Position numbers and translations under genes: made by a program
The notes under the pieces: generated by a model
Database searches by the model: none
The model's input: only the letters and a program-made list of their open reading frames with translations
What the model was told of the DNA's origin: nothing
Source: Methylobacillus arboreus
Lineage (GTDB): Bacteria; Pseudomonadota; Gammaproteobacteria; Burkholderiales; Methylophilaceae
Direction of reading: 5' to 3'
DNA length: 64,000 nt
Assembly: GCF_020532725.1 (NCBI RefSeq)
Contig: NZ_JAJAVC010000003.1
Coordinates: forward strand, 682,001 to 746,000
In this document: positions 18,310 to 26,585 of the stretch, in pieces
How positions within the stretch are numbered: the first letter of the stretch is position 1
Layout of the letters: each line of letters starts with the position of its first letter

Positions 18310-19545
18310 CTATATCCAAGGGTGGCGCGGTGGCTTGACGTTGTTCAATGCATAGTTGCCCACGGCGTAGTATTTCCAGCGTACCGGGTCATGCAGTGTG
18401 TGGGTGCGGGCATTGCGCCAATGGCGGTCGAGGTTGAACTGGCCCAGGGTGGAGCGGGTACCAGCAAGCTCGAACAGCTTGCTTGCTGCGAGCAGCGCTG
18501 TCTCGGTGCTCAATACCTTGGCTTCCGCTACGGCAATCGAGGCTACAGCCACGGTATCCTCATTCGGTTCACGCTGGGCAACATCAAGCAGTTCACCTGC
18601 GCGACGCAGCAAGGCATCGGTTGCGTGGACGCGAATCTGGATATCACCGATGTCCTTGATGGTCAGTGGATCCTCATAGCCATGCTCAAGCGCGCTATCA
18701 ATCCACGGACGGGTATGGTTGCGCACAAAATGGATGGTGTCGCGCAATGCGGCACGTGCGATGCCGGTATCGACTGCTGCCTGGATGATCTGCGCAATCG
18801 GGCCCATGCTGGTTGGGCGGTCGAAGGCCAGGTGATGCAGCAGGACATATTCCTCAGGCACAAAGATATTTTCGAGGATGGTAGTGCCGCTCGCAGTGGT
18901 GCGCTGGCCGAAGCTGGACCAGTCGTCAATGACGGTCAGCCCTGGCGTGCCTTTCTTCACAAAGGCCACAATGGTGTTGTCATGCTCGTTCTTGGCAATC
19001 ACAGGAACCCAATCCGCCAATAGCGCGCCGGAAGAATAGAACTTCTTGCCTGAAAGCAGGTAGCCGCCTTCAGCCGGGGTGATGCGGGTTTGAACATCAT
19101 TGACGCTCTTGGTACCGATTTCCGAGAAGGCGTTGCCAAAGCGTACGCCCTGCAATACCAAGTCAAAGAAGAACTTTTTCTGGAAATCCGTGCCATCCAG
19201 GCGAATGCCTTCCACCATATAAAGGTGGTTCTGCGGGATCTGCCCAATGCTGGGGTCTGCCTCCGAGATGATCGCGATCACTTCGGCCAGCGTGGTGTTG
19301 GAAACAAAGGCACCGCCGTATTCTCGCGGTACGGTGATTCCCCACAGGCCGCTTTGCGAAAACAGGTCCAGCTCAGGTGCAGGCAGGCGGCGCTGGGCAT
19401 CGCGAACGGCGGCCTCCTTGCTGATTTCGGCTGCAACTTTATATGCCACTTCAATGGCTTCTGCATCGGTCTTGATGATATGGGCACGCGGGCGTGATAA
19501 CGCCTGTTCTTCAGAATCTTCAATCGGTACGGATGTAGCTGTCAT
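18310..19545 (-). CDS. sfnB: SfnB-family sulfur acquisition oxidoreductase
   Basis: A 411-residue acyl-CoA-dehydrogenase-like flavoprotein distinct from the two DszC-like ones: RDAQRRLPAPELDLFSQSGL, WGITVPREYGGAFV, SIGQIPQNHLYMVEG, GKKFYSSGALLADW, SFGQRTTASGTTILENIFVP, FELAGTRSTLGQFNLDRHWR and LHDPVRWKYYAVGNYALN. This pattern is that of the SfnB group linked with dimethyl-sulfone use in pseudomonads. The reaction is not established. It is monocistronic with its own sigma-54 promoter. Confidence 0.87.
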   Translation of the reverse strand: MTATSVPIEDSEEQALSRPRAHIIKTDAEAIEVAYKVAAEISKEAAVRDAQRRLPAPELDLFSQSGLWGITVPREYGGAFVSNTTLAEVIAIISEADPSIGQIPQNHLYMVEGIRLDGTDFQKKFFFDLVLQGVRFGNAFSEIGTKSVNDVQTRITPAEGGYLLSGKKFYSSGALLADWVPVIAKNEHDNTIVAFVKKGTPGLTVIDDWSSFGQRTTASGTTILENIFVPEEYVLLHHLAFDRPTSMGPIAQIIQAAVDTGIARAALRDTIHFVRNHTRPWIDSALEHGYEDPLTIKDIGDIQIRVHATDALLRRAGELLDVAQREPNEDTVAVASIAVAEAKVLSTETALLAASKLFELAGTRSTLGQFNLDRHWRNARTHTLHDPVRWKYYAVGNYALNNVKPPRHPWI

Positions 19546-19610
19546 GGATAACCTCTTTCAATGATCAAACAAACAATATGGTCGGGATACAACGATCCTG
19601 AATGCATATC

Positions 19611-19626
19611 TGCATTTAGCATGCCA
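19611..19626 (-). promoter_or_regulatory. sigma-54 promoter of the sfnB-like gene
   Basis: The minus strand reads TGGCATGCTAAATGCA: correct GG-N10-GC spacing and two mismatches to TGGCACG-N4-TTGCA. It ends 65 bp upstream of the ATG at 19545. Confidence 0.8.
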
Positions 19627-19710
19627 TGTTGTTAACCAATTGAAATATATGGGATTAATATTGATTTATATGGGGAATACTATTCCGGTAGCAGCATGCT
19701 GCTGGAACTA

Positions 19711-19791
19711 TGCTGCTCATTCAGCATGATTTCTACTGGTTAGGCCGCGTAAACATGGATTGATCTTTGATGGCCTGCTGATTGACAAGCA
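19711..19791. promoter_or_regulatory. SfnR-type enhancer sites between sfnB and msuE
   Basis: TGCTGCTCATTCAGCA (19711-19726) and TGCTGATTGACAAGCA (19776-19791) share the TGCT-N8-AGCA form of the sites at 15639-15730. They lie 85-165 bp from each of the two divergent sigma-54 promoters. A further palindrome, GCAGCATGCTGC, is at 19691. Confidence 0.7.
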
Positions 19792-19875
19792 CATCTTCAG
19801 CATTCAGCCTGCCTGGCAACAGGAAAAATATCCATGTTTTCCAATAACTATTTGAATAATAATAATTTTTAATGC

Positions 19876-19891
19876 TGGCACGCTTGCTGCT
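19876..19891 (+). promoter_or_regulatory. sigma-54 promoter of the msuE-ABC-sfnG operon
   Basis: TGGCACGCTTGCTGCT has a perfect -24 element and a one-mismatch -12 element at the right spacing. It ends 67 bp before the msuE ATG. Confidence 0.88.
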
Positions 19892-19958
19892 ATCTACTAA
19901 CTGTTATTTGCAGTAGGCGAAACCACTGCAATCAGGAATAAGTAGATTAGGGGCAAGC

Positions 19959-20555
19959 ATGGGTAAAAAGTTAAAACTGGTGGCTGTGTCAGGGAGCTTG
20001 AGCAACCCTTCGCGGACGACGACGCTATTAAGCGCCATTGTTGGCGAGTTGCAGAAAAAGCTGCCACTGGATGTGCATTTTATTGAGTTGCAAAAGCTGG
20101 GCCCATTGCTGGGAGGCAGTTTGAGCCGCCTGGAACTGCCCCAGCCTGCGGTTGATGAAATTATCAAGATAGAAGAAGCCGACCTCCTGGCTGTGGCGAC
20201 ACCGGTATACCGGGCGTCAGTCACCGGCCTGTTCAAGCACCTGTTCGATTTTGTCGGCCATGAAACCTTGTTTAATACTCCGGTGTTGCTTGCAGCCACT
20301 GGCGGCAGCGATCGACATGCGCTGGTCATCGATCATCAGCTCCGGCCGTTGTTCAGCTTCTTCCAGGCATTGACCCTGCCTGTGGGCGTGTACGCCAGCG
20401 AGGCCGATTTCAGCGACCTTGATCCTGGCTATGGCATTGGAAGCGATGCGCTGCAGGAGCGTATTGCGCTGGCCGTGGAGCGGGCGTTGCCTTATTTGCA
20501 GTCTCGGCTGCCGACCAATGGGACCAGGCAGCCCTTCTTGGTTGAGCTTAAGTGA
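19959..20555 (+). CDS. msuE: NADPH-dependent FMN reductase, MsuE type
   Basis: A 198-residue flavodoxin-fold reductase: LVAVSGSLSNPSRTTTLL is the FMN phosphate loop, ATPVYRASVTGLFKHLFDF and LLAATGGSDRHALVIDHQLRPLF match SsuE/MsuE reductases. It supplies FMNH2 to the two-component monooxygenases SsuD and SfnG and probably to the SfnB/DszC-like enzymes. It heads the long operon and overlaps the next gene by 4 bp (GTGA). Confidence 0.9.
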   Translation: MGKKLKLVAVSGSLSNPSRTTTLLSAIVGELQKKLPLDVHFIELQKLGPLLGGSLSRLELPQPAVDEIIKIEEADLLAVATPVYRASVTGLFKHLFDFVGHETLFNTPVLLAATGGSDRHALVIDHQLRPLFSFFQALTLPVGVYASEADFSDLDPGYGIGSDALQERIALAVERALPYLQSRLPTNGTRQPFLVELK

Positions 20556-21331
20556 ATGCTACCAACATGGCAGGTTCCCGGAGCATCGTGGAAGCGCTGT
20601 TGCGCGTCGATGATATCGAGGTCGTCTACGACGGCGCCATCCTTGCCGTCAGCGGCGTATCGCTGGCGGTGCCTCAGGGAGGCATCATTGCGCTGCTTGG
20701 CGCCAACGGCGCGGGCAAGAGCACAACGCTCAAGGCGATCTCCGGCCTGGTGCGCGCCAGCCGGGCTGAAATCAGCCGCGGCAGCATTCACTTCAAAGGA
20801 CTGGCCAGCACGCAAACGCAGCCTAGCCTGCTGGTGCAGCAAGGCATCGTGCACGTGCTGGAAGGGCGTCATGTTTTCCCGCATTTGACGGTGGAGGAGA
20901 ACCTGCAAAGCGGCGGATTTGTACGCCGGCCAGGCAGGCAAAGCCTGCAGGCGGGACTGGAACGTATCTATGCTTGGTTCCCAAGACTGAAGGAAAAACG
21001 CAAGGTGCAGGCCGGGTACACCTCCGGTGGCGAGCAACAAATGGTTGCCATTGGACGTGCCCTGATGACACGTCCGTCGCTCGTATTGCTTGACGAGCCC
21101 TCCATGGGTCTGGCGCCGCTGATCGTGGAGGAAATATTCGAAATTGTCAGCCAGCTCAATGCAAAGGAAGGCGTGAGCTTCCTGGTGGCCGAGCAGAACA
21201 TCCCAGTGGCGCTCAAGCATGCGCATTACGGCTATGTACTGGAAACCGGCAGGGTGGTGCTGTCCGGCACCGCGCATGAGCTGCTGCAAAACAACGCCTT
21301 ACAGGATGCATACCTGGGCAAGACGCAGTGA
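20552..21331 (+). CDS. ABC transporter ATPase, LivF type
   Basis: A 259-residue ATPase of the branched-chain amino acid (HAAT) family: Walker A GANGAGKST, Q-loop in HVLEGRHVFPHLTVEENL, a signature read as TSGGEQQM, and Walker B LVLLDEPSMGL followed by SFLVAEQN. The GTG start overlaps the msuE stop. With the LivG-, LivH-, LivM- and binding-protein genes downstream it forms a full importer whose substrate is likely an organosulfur compound, judging only from context. Confidence 0.9.
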   Translation: MNATNMAGSRSIVEALLRVDDIEVVYDGAILAVSGVSLAVPQGGIIALLGANGAGKSTTLKAISGLVRASRAEISRGSIHFKGLASTQTQPSLLVQQGIVHVLEGRHVFPHLTVEENLQSGGFVRRPGRQSLQAGLERIYAWFPRLKEKRKVQAGYTSGGEQQMVAIGRALMTRPSLVLLDEPSMGLAPLIVEEIFEIVSQLNAKEGVSFLVAEQNIPVALKHAHYGYVLETGRVVLSGTAHELLQNNALQDAYLGKTQ

Positions 21332-21405
21332 ACCGGGTAGTGGCACAAATTGAATAACCATGGCTTGCCAGGCAGGCCTTACATTTATGTTTGAAAGGAT
21401 GAACC

Positions 21406-22503
21406 ATGAGCAATAGCAAAGACGCCATTAAATTTGCCTACTGGGTGCCCAACGTCAGCGGCGGCCTGGTGGTGAGCAAGATCGAGCAGCGCACGAGCTG
21501 GGACCTTGACTACAACGTCAAGCTTGCGCAAATCGCGGAGCAGAGCGGTTTCGAGTACGCCTTGAGCCAGATACGCTTTACCGCGGGCTATGGCGCGGAA
21601 TTCCAGCATGAGCCTGTTTCCTTTTCCCATGCCTTGCTCGCTGCGACCACCAAGCTCAAGGTGATTGCCGCAATCCTGCCGGGTCCCTGGAACCCAGCGG
21701 TGGCGGCCAAGCAACTGGCCACCATAGACCAGTTGACCAAGGGCCGCGTCGCGATCAACGTGGTTTCAGGCTGGTTCAAGGGCGAGTTCACCGCGATCGG
21801 CGAGCCGTGGCTGGAGCATGATGAACGCTACCGCCGTTCTGAGGAGTTTATCCGCGCGCTCAAGGGCATCTGGACCACCGATAACTTCAGTTTCCATGGC
21901 GACTTCTACCGCTTCCATGACTACACCCTGAAGCCCAAGCCCTATAATAACAACCCGCATCCCGAGGTTTTCCAGGGCGGCAGTTCCAGGGCTGCGCGGG
22001 ACATGGCATCCAGGGTGTCCGATTGGTATTTCACCAACGGCAATACCGTGGAAGGCATCAAGGCGCAGGTCGACGACATCCGCGCCAAGGCTGCCGCCAA
22101 CAACCACAAGGTCAAAATCGGGGTCAATGCCTTCATCATTGCGCGTGACACCGAGGAAGAGGCCAAAGCCGTGCTGCGGGAAATCATCGACAAGGCAGAC
22201 CCGGAAGCCGTCAATGCCTTTGGCAATGCCGCAAAGCAGGCCGGCAAGGCCAGCCCGGAGGGCGAGGGTAACTGGGCCAAGTCCACTTTCGAGGACCTGG
22301 TGCAATACAACGACGGCTTCAAGACCAACCTGATCGGCACGCCACAGCAGATTGCCGAACGCATTGTCGCCTTGAAGGCTGTCGGGGTGGACCTAGTCCT
22401 GTCCGCGTTCCTGCATTTCCATGAGGAAGTCGCGTATTTCGGCGAGAAAGTATTGCCCCTGGTGCGCGAGCTTGAGCAGAAGCAGGCGGCCTTGGCCGCA
22501 TAA
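21406..22503 (+). CDS. sfnG: dimethyl-sulfone monooxygenase SfnG
   Basis: A 365-residue bacterial-luciferase-fold (LLM class) flavin monooxygenase: FAYWVPNVSGGLVVSKIEQR, YALSQIRFTAGYGAEFQHE, AAILPGPWNPAVAAKQLAT, NVVSGWFKGEF, FQGGSSRAARDMASRVSDWY and TNLIGTPQQIAERI are the hallmarks of SfnG. It converts dimethyl sulfone to methanesulfinate with reduced FMN; in a methylotroph the methanesulfinate/methanesulfonate could then be used by SsuD-type enzymes. AGGATGAACC precedes the ATG. Confidence 0.93.
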   Translation: MSNSKDAIKFAYWVPNVSGGLVVSKIEQRTSWDLDYNVKLAQIAEQSGFEYALSQIRFTAGYGAEFQHEPVSFSHALLAATTKLKVIAAILPGPWNPAVAAKQLATIDQLTKGRVAINVVSGWFKGEFTAIGEPWLEHDERYRRSEEFIRALKGIWTTDNFSFHGDFYRFHDYTLKPKPYNNNPHPEVFQGGSSRAARDMASRVSDWYFTNGNTVEGIKAQVDDIRAKAAANNHKVKIGVNAFIIARDTEEEAKAVLREIIDKADPEAVNAFGNAAKQAGKASPEGEGNWAKSTFEDLVQYNDGFKTNLIGTPQQIAERIVALKAVGVDLVLSAFLHFHEEVAYFGEKVLPLVRELEQKQAALAA

Positions 22504-22525
22504 ACGCAAAAACAAAGGTTGGCAT

Positions 22526-23671
22526 ATGGCAAACAATACCTTACCGCACCAGCTTGCCCATCAGGCCGCAACGCAGCCAAAGCGGATAGCGCTGCGGCAT
22601 AAGCATCTTGGCATCTGGCATGAGCAGCGCTGGCAAGCCCTGCGCGGCGAGATCGGGCAACTGGTAGATATCCTGGATGGATTCGGCTTTAAGCGCGGCG
22701 ACACGCTGGTATTGCTGACCCATCCCAGACGGGAGGCCTTATTGCTTTCGCTCGCGGCCCAGTGGCTGGGCGGGATTGCCGCTCCGCTGGATCCCACCCT
22801 GGAGGAGGATACGCTGGCCTTGCTGCTGACGCACCTCAAGCCCGCTTTCGCGTTTGCCGAAGAGCAGCAGCAGGTAGACCAGGTTCTCGCCAATAGCCGC
22901 CCGGACGTCAGGATCATCTATGCCGAGGCACGCGGGCTGTCGGCTTATTCCCAGATGACGCTGCACCATTACCAGCGCCTGTTGCAGGATACCCCGGCTG
23001 CCGCCAGGGCGCCGCTGGCCGAAGCGGACCAGTCTGCATTCGCGCTTTATCGCGTGAATGGCGAGCGCCATGTGCAGGTGGAGCATTTCCGTCATGGCGA
23101 ATTGCTGGAAGAGGGGCGCCACCTGGTATTTGCCGAACGCCTCGGCCGCAACGAGGAAGCGTTTGCGGCGCGTGTCTTTGCCACCAGCGGCCATTTGCGC
23201 TACCTACTCTCGCCATGGCTGACGGCAGGCTTCACGCTCAACTTTCCTGAAAGCATCGTCACCCGGGATGCCGACAGGCGCGAGCTGGGGCCGACATTGG
23301 TTGTCGGTACCCGGGACACATACCAGCGGCTGGAATCGCTTGTCAGGGCGCGCCTTCCCGTGCCCGACAGCCTGCTGGGCCGGTTTATCACCTATGCGCT
23401 GCGGCCAGATGGCACACTTCTGCAGCGCCTCCTGGGATATTGGCTGGTCAAGCGGCCCCTGCGCGACGTGATCGGCTTCTCGCGTATCCGCGTGCCCTTG
23501 CTCATAGGCCCGGCCTTGCCAGCCGAGTCACTGCATTTTTTCAAGAACCTGGATATTCATATCCGCACCTGGGACAAGATCGCCAACTGGCGCACCTTGT
23601 CCACTACTACGTCCAGGCATGTGCCATCCGGGCAGGATGCGGCGGCCGACGACATCAAGAGGGTATCGTAA
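22526..23671 (+). CDS. truncated, degenerate adenylate-forming (acyl-CoA synthetase-like) protein
   Basis: A 381-residue protein whose N-terminus follows AMP-dependent synthetases (HQAATQPKRIALRHKHLGIWHEQRW, FKRGDTLVLLTHPRREALLLSLAAQWLGGIAAPLDP) but stops well short of the ~550-650 residues usual for the family. The P-loop (T/S)SGTTGxPK is absent; only ATSGHLRYLLSPW remains nearby. The C-terminal AMP-binding YxxTE and GD motifs are not seen. The middle keeps the shape of long-chain synthetases (GRFITYALRPDGTLLQRLLGYWLVKRPLRDVIG). It overlaps the LivG-type gene by 1 bp (TAATG). Acyl-CoA-synthetase-like genes often lie in HAAT importer operons; this one is probably non-catalytic and its job is unknown. 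Confidence 0.8.
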   Translation: MANNTLPHQLAHQAATQPKRIALRHKHLGIWHEQRWQALRGEIGQLVDILDGFGFKRGDTLVLLTHPRREALLLSLAAQWLGGIAAPLDPTLEEDTLALLLTHLKPAFAFAEEQQQVDQVLANSRPDVRIIYAEARGLSAYSQMTLHHYQRLLQDTPAAARAPLAEADQSAFALYRVNGERHVQVEHFRHGELLEEGRHLVFAERLGRNEEAFAARVFATSGHLRYLLSPWLTAGFTLNFPESIVTRDADRRELGPTLVVGTRDTYQRLESLVRARLPVPDSLLGRFITYALRPDGTLLQRLLGYWLVKRPLRDVIGFSRIRVPLLIGPALPAESLHFFKNLDIHIRTWDKIANWRTLSTTTSRHVPSGQDAAADDIKRVS

Positions 23672-24444
23672 TGGCGGGCGCCCCATTACTCGAACTGCAA
23701 CATATCTCGCTTTCCTTCAAAGGGGTCAAGGCGGTGACGGATATCAGTTTCACCGTGCAGCAGGGGGAAATCTGCGCCCTGATCGGCCCCAATGGCGCCG
23801 GCAAGAGCTCATTGCTCAATGTCATCAACGGGGTGTATCCGCCTGACGAGGGCATGGTCGGCTTCAACGGCAACAGCTACCGGAAGATGCAATCGCACCA
23901 GGCCGCCGTGCAAGGCATCGCGCGCACCTTCCAGAACATTGCCTTGTTCAAGGGCATGAGCGTGCTAGACAACGTCCTGACCGGCCGCAACCTCAAGGTA
24001 AAAAGCAGCTGGCTAGAGCAGACATTCCATATTGGCCGGGCAGCCTCAGACATAGCCAAGCAAAGGCAAAAAGCCGAGGAAGTGATCGATTTCCTGCGCA
24101 TCAACCAGTGGCGCAACAGTATCGTCGGCACGCTGCCTTATGGTTTGCAGAAGCGCGTGGAACTGGGGCGGGCGTTGGCATCCGAACCCAGGCTGTTGTT
24201 GCTGGACGAGCCCATGGCAGGCATGAACAGCGAGGAAAAGGCCGAGATGAGCGGCTTCATCCTCGATACCCAGCGTGAGCTGGGTACCACGGTGGTGCTG
24301 ATCGAGCACGATATCGGCGTGGTCATGGGTCTTTCGGATCATGTGGTGGTGCTGGACTATGGCCGCAAGGTAGGCGACGGCACGCCGGATGAAGTGCGCC
24401 GCAATCCTGAAGTCATTGCCGCATATCTTGGTACTTCACATTAA
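23671..24444 (+). CDS. ABC transporter ATPase, LivG type
   Basis: A 257-residue ATPase: Walker A GPNGAGKSS, Q-loop ARTFQNIALFKGMSVLDNVL, signature LPYGLQKRVELGRALA, Walker B LLLLDEPMAGMNSEE, and the LivG/BraF-type switch LIEHDIGVVMGLSDHV. The start at 23671 overlaps the previous stop. It pairs with the LivF-type ATPase to energise the importer. Confidence 0.92.
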   Translation: MAGAPLLELQHISLSFKGVKAVTDISFTVQQGEICALIGPNGAGKSSLLNVINGVYPPDEGMVGFNGNSYRKMQSHQAAVQGIARTFQNIALFKGMSVLDNVLTGRNLKVKSSWLEQTFHIGRAASDIAKQRQKAEEVIDFLRINQWRNSIVGTLPYGLQKRVELGRALASEPRLLLLDEPMAGMNSEEKAEMSGFILDTQRELGTTVVLIEHDIGVVMGLSDHVVVLDYGRKVGDGTPDEVRRNPEVIAAYLGTSH

Positions 24445-24469
24445 AAATAAATGATAGGGAAATGAAATA

Positions 24470-25351
24470 ATGGAATTTTTCCTTGAAGTATTAATCGGGG
24501 GGCTGCTGGCGGGATTGATGTATTCCCTGGTAGCGATCGGTTTTGTGTTGATCTACAAGGCATCCGGCGTATTCAACTTTGCCCAGGGCGCGATGGTGCT
24601 GTTTGCCGCATTGACCTTCGTCAGCCTGCTCGAGCGCGGCGTGCCGTTCTGGGGCGCTTTCGCCGTCACCTTGCTCAGCATGCTGATGCTGGCCTGGGCC
24701 ATTGAGCGCATGGTGTTGCGCCCCTTGGTCAACCGGCCGCCGATTACCTTGTTCATGGCTACCCTGGGATTGAGCTACATCATCGAAGGCTTAGCCCAAA
24801 CCTTGTGGGGCGCCCAGGTGCACGGGCTTGATCTGGGTATCAGCGATGAACCGTTCGAGGTCGCGGGCCTGCTGCTATCGCAATTCGACCTGTTTGCCGC
24901 AGGTACCGCGGGCTTGCTGGTGCTTGCGCTTTCGCTGCTGTTCAACAAGACTCGCGTCGGCATCTCGCTACGCGCGGTGGCGGACGACCAACTGGCTGCG
25001 CTTTCCATCGGCATCAAGCTGCAGAAGGTGTGGATGATCGTCTGGGCCGTAGCCGGCTTCGTCGGGCTGGTAGCCGGGCTGCTCTGGGGCGCGCGGCTGG
25101 GCGTGCAGTTCTCCTTGTCGCTCATCGTACTCAAGGCGCTGCCGGTCTTGATTATCGGCGGATTCACTTCCATAGGCGGTGCTATCGTCGGCGGCCTCAT
25201 CATCGGCGCTTCCGAGAAGCTCGCGGAAGTTTATCTCGGTCCGGTGATCGGCGGCGGCATAGAAAACTGGTTTCCCTACGTGCTGGCCTTGCTGTTCCTG
25301 CTGGTGCGTCCTGCGGGGATTTTTGGCGAACGTGCGATAGAGAGGGTATAA
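24470..25351 (+). CDS. ABC transporter permease, LivH type
   Basis: A 293-residue inner-membrane permease with about eight hydrophobic helices; GLMYSLVAIGFVLIYKASGVFNFAQG is the family signature at the N-terminus and IGASEKLAEVYLGP matches the end of LivH. It forms one half of the channel with the LivM-type protein that starts 3 bp downstream. Confidence 0.92.
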   Translation: MEFFLEVLIGGLLAGLMYSLVAIGFVLIYKASGVFNFAQGAMVLFAALTFVSLLERGVPFWGAFAVTLLSMLMLAWAIERMVLRPLVNRPPITLFMATLGLSYIIEGLAQTLWGAQVHGLDLGISDEPFEVAGLLLSQFDLFAAGTAGLLVLALSLLFNKTRVGISLRAVADDQLAALSIGIKLQKVWMIVWAVAGFVGLVAGLLWGARLGVQFSLSLIVLKALPVLIIGGFTSIGGAIVGGLIIGASEKLAEVYLGPVIGGGIENWFPYVLALLFLLVRPAGIFGERAIERV

Positions 25352-25354
25352 GCC

Positions 25355-26422
25355 ATGCTATACAGGGAATCCGGGCAATTCAGCACTTCCTATCTTGCCG
25401 AGGGCCGTTTGTTCAAGCTATACCAGCAGCGCTGGGGTTTCTATGCCTTGCTTGCATTCGCTTTTTTGGCCGTGCCTTACCTAGGCAACGACTACTGGTT
25501 CAGCGCCATCCTGATCCCATTCCTGGTGTTGTCGCTGGCTGGGCTGGGGCTCAACCTGCTGACAGGGTATGCCGGGCAGATTTCGCTGGGATCGGCGGCC
25601 TTCATGGCCGTAGGGGCGTTTGCTGCCTACAACTTCCAGCTGCGCATAGACGGCATGCCGCTGTTGCTGGGGTTCTTTTTCGGCGGAGTGACAGCGGCGT
25701 TGGTCGGCGTGGTATTCGGGCTGCCTAGCCTGCGCATCAAGGGCTTCTATCTCCTGGTTTCTACCTTGGCTGCGCAGTTCGTCGTCACCTGGGTGCTAAC
25801 CCAGTTCGGCTGGTTCTCCAATTACAATTCCTCAGGGGTGATCAGCGCCCCGCCGCTCGTTATCCTGGGGCATGACTTCAGCTCGCCGGCGGGGCGCTAC
25901 CTGTTGACATTGGGGGTTGCCGCCGCCTTGTTCTGGTTTGCGCACAACATCGTGCACAGCGAACTGGGGCGGCGCTGGATGGCCGTGCGCGACATGGATA
26001 CCGCAGCGGCGGTGATCGGCATTCCCATCCTCCAGACCAAGCTGCTGGCATTCGCGATCAGCTCTTTCATCCTCGGGATCGCCGGTGCGCTATGGGCTTT
26101 TGCCTATCTGGGCACCGTGGAGCCGCACGGCTTTGACCTCAGCCGTTCGTTCCAAATATTGTTCATCATCATTATTGGCGGCATGGGCAGCATATTGGGC
26201 AATTTCCTCGGTGCAGCCTTTATTGTGCTGCTGCCCATATTGCTATCCAACCTTTCAGCGACGTTTCTTGCGGGAGTGGTTGATCCAGGACAACTGGAAA
26301 ACCTGCAGAAGATCATTTTCGGCGCGCTCATCATCTTCTTCCTGATCAAGGAGCCTGCGGGACTAGCGCGATTGTGGCAGGCATTTCGCGAGCGTAGCCG
26401 CATCTGGCCGTTGAGGTTCTGA
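25355..26422 (+). CDS. ABC transporter permease, LivM type
   Basis: A 355-residue permease with LAGLGLNLLTGYAGQISLG and MGSILGNFLGAAFIVLLPI, both typical of LivM, and some nine membrane helices. The N-terminal ~40 residues (MLYRESGQFSTSYLAEG) are cytoplasmic. It is coupled to the LivH-type gene. Confidence 0.92.
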   Translation: MLYRESGQFSTSYLAEGRLFKLYQQRWGFYALLAFAFLAVPYLGNDYWFSAILIPFLVLSLAGLGLNLLTGYAGQISLGSAAFMAVGAFAAYNFQLRIDGMPLLLGFFFGGVTAALVGVVFGLPSLRIKGFYLLVSTLAAQFVVTWVLTQFGWFSNYNSSGVISAPPLVILGHDFSSPAGRYLLTLGVAAALFWFAHNIVHSELGRRWMAVRDMDTAAAVIGIPILQTKLLAFAISSFILGIAGALWAFAYLGTVEPHGFDLSRSFQILFIIIIGGMGSILGNFLGAAFIVLLPILLSNLSATFLAGVVDPGQLENLQKIIFGALIIFFLIKEPAGLARLWQAFRERSRIWPLRF

Positions 26423-26585
26423 GCGGCCTGAACTCCATCAGCTGATTTTCAAGTGCCTGGTTTTCGTACGGGTAGGGCTTGCTGCGTCCAGAATACCTAT
26501 AAATTACATTAGGAGATTATTTTAATGTGTTGAATATTAATTGTTTAAGTATTTATGATGTTTTATATTAATCAAGGAGTGTGAC

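Noticed and set aside
26423-26585. A sigma-54 promoter for the substrate-binding-protein gene
   Set aside because: No GG-N10-GC pair with acceptable flanks and no TGCT-N8-AGCA site was found in this gap.
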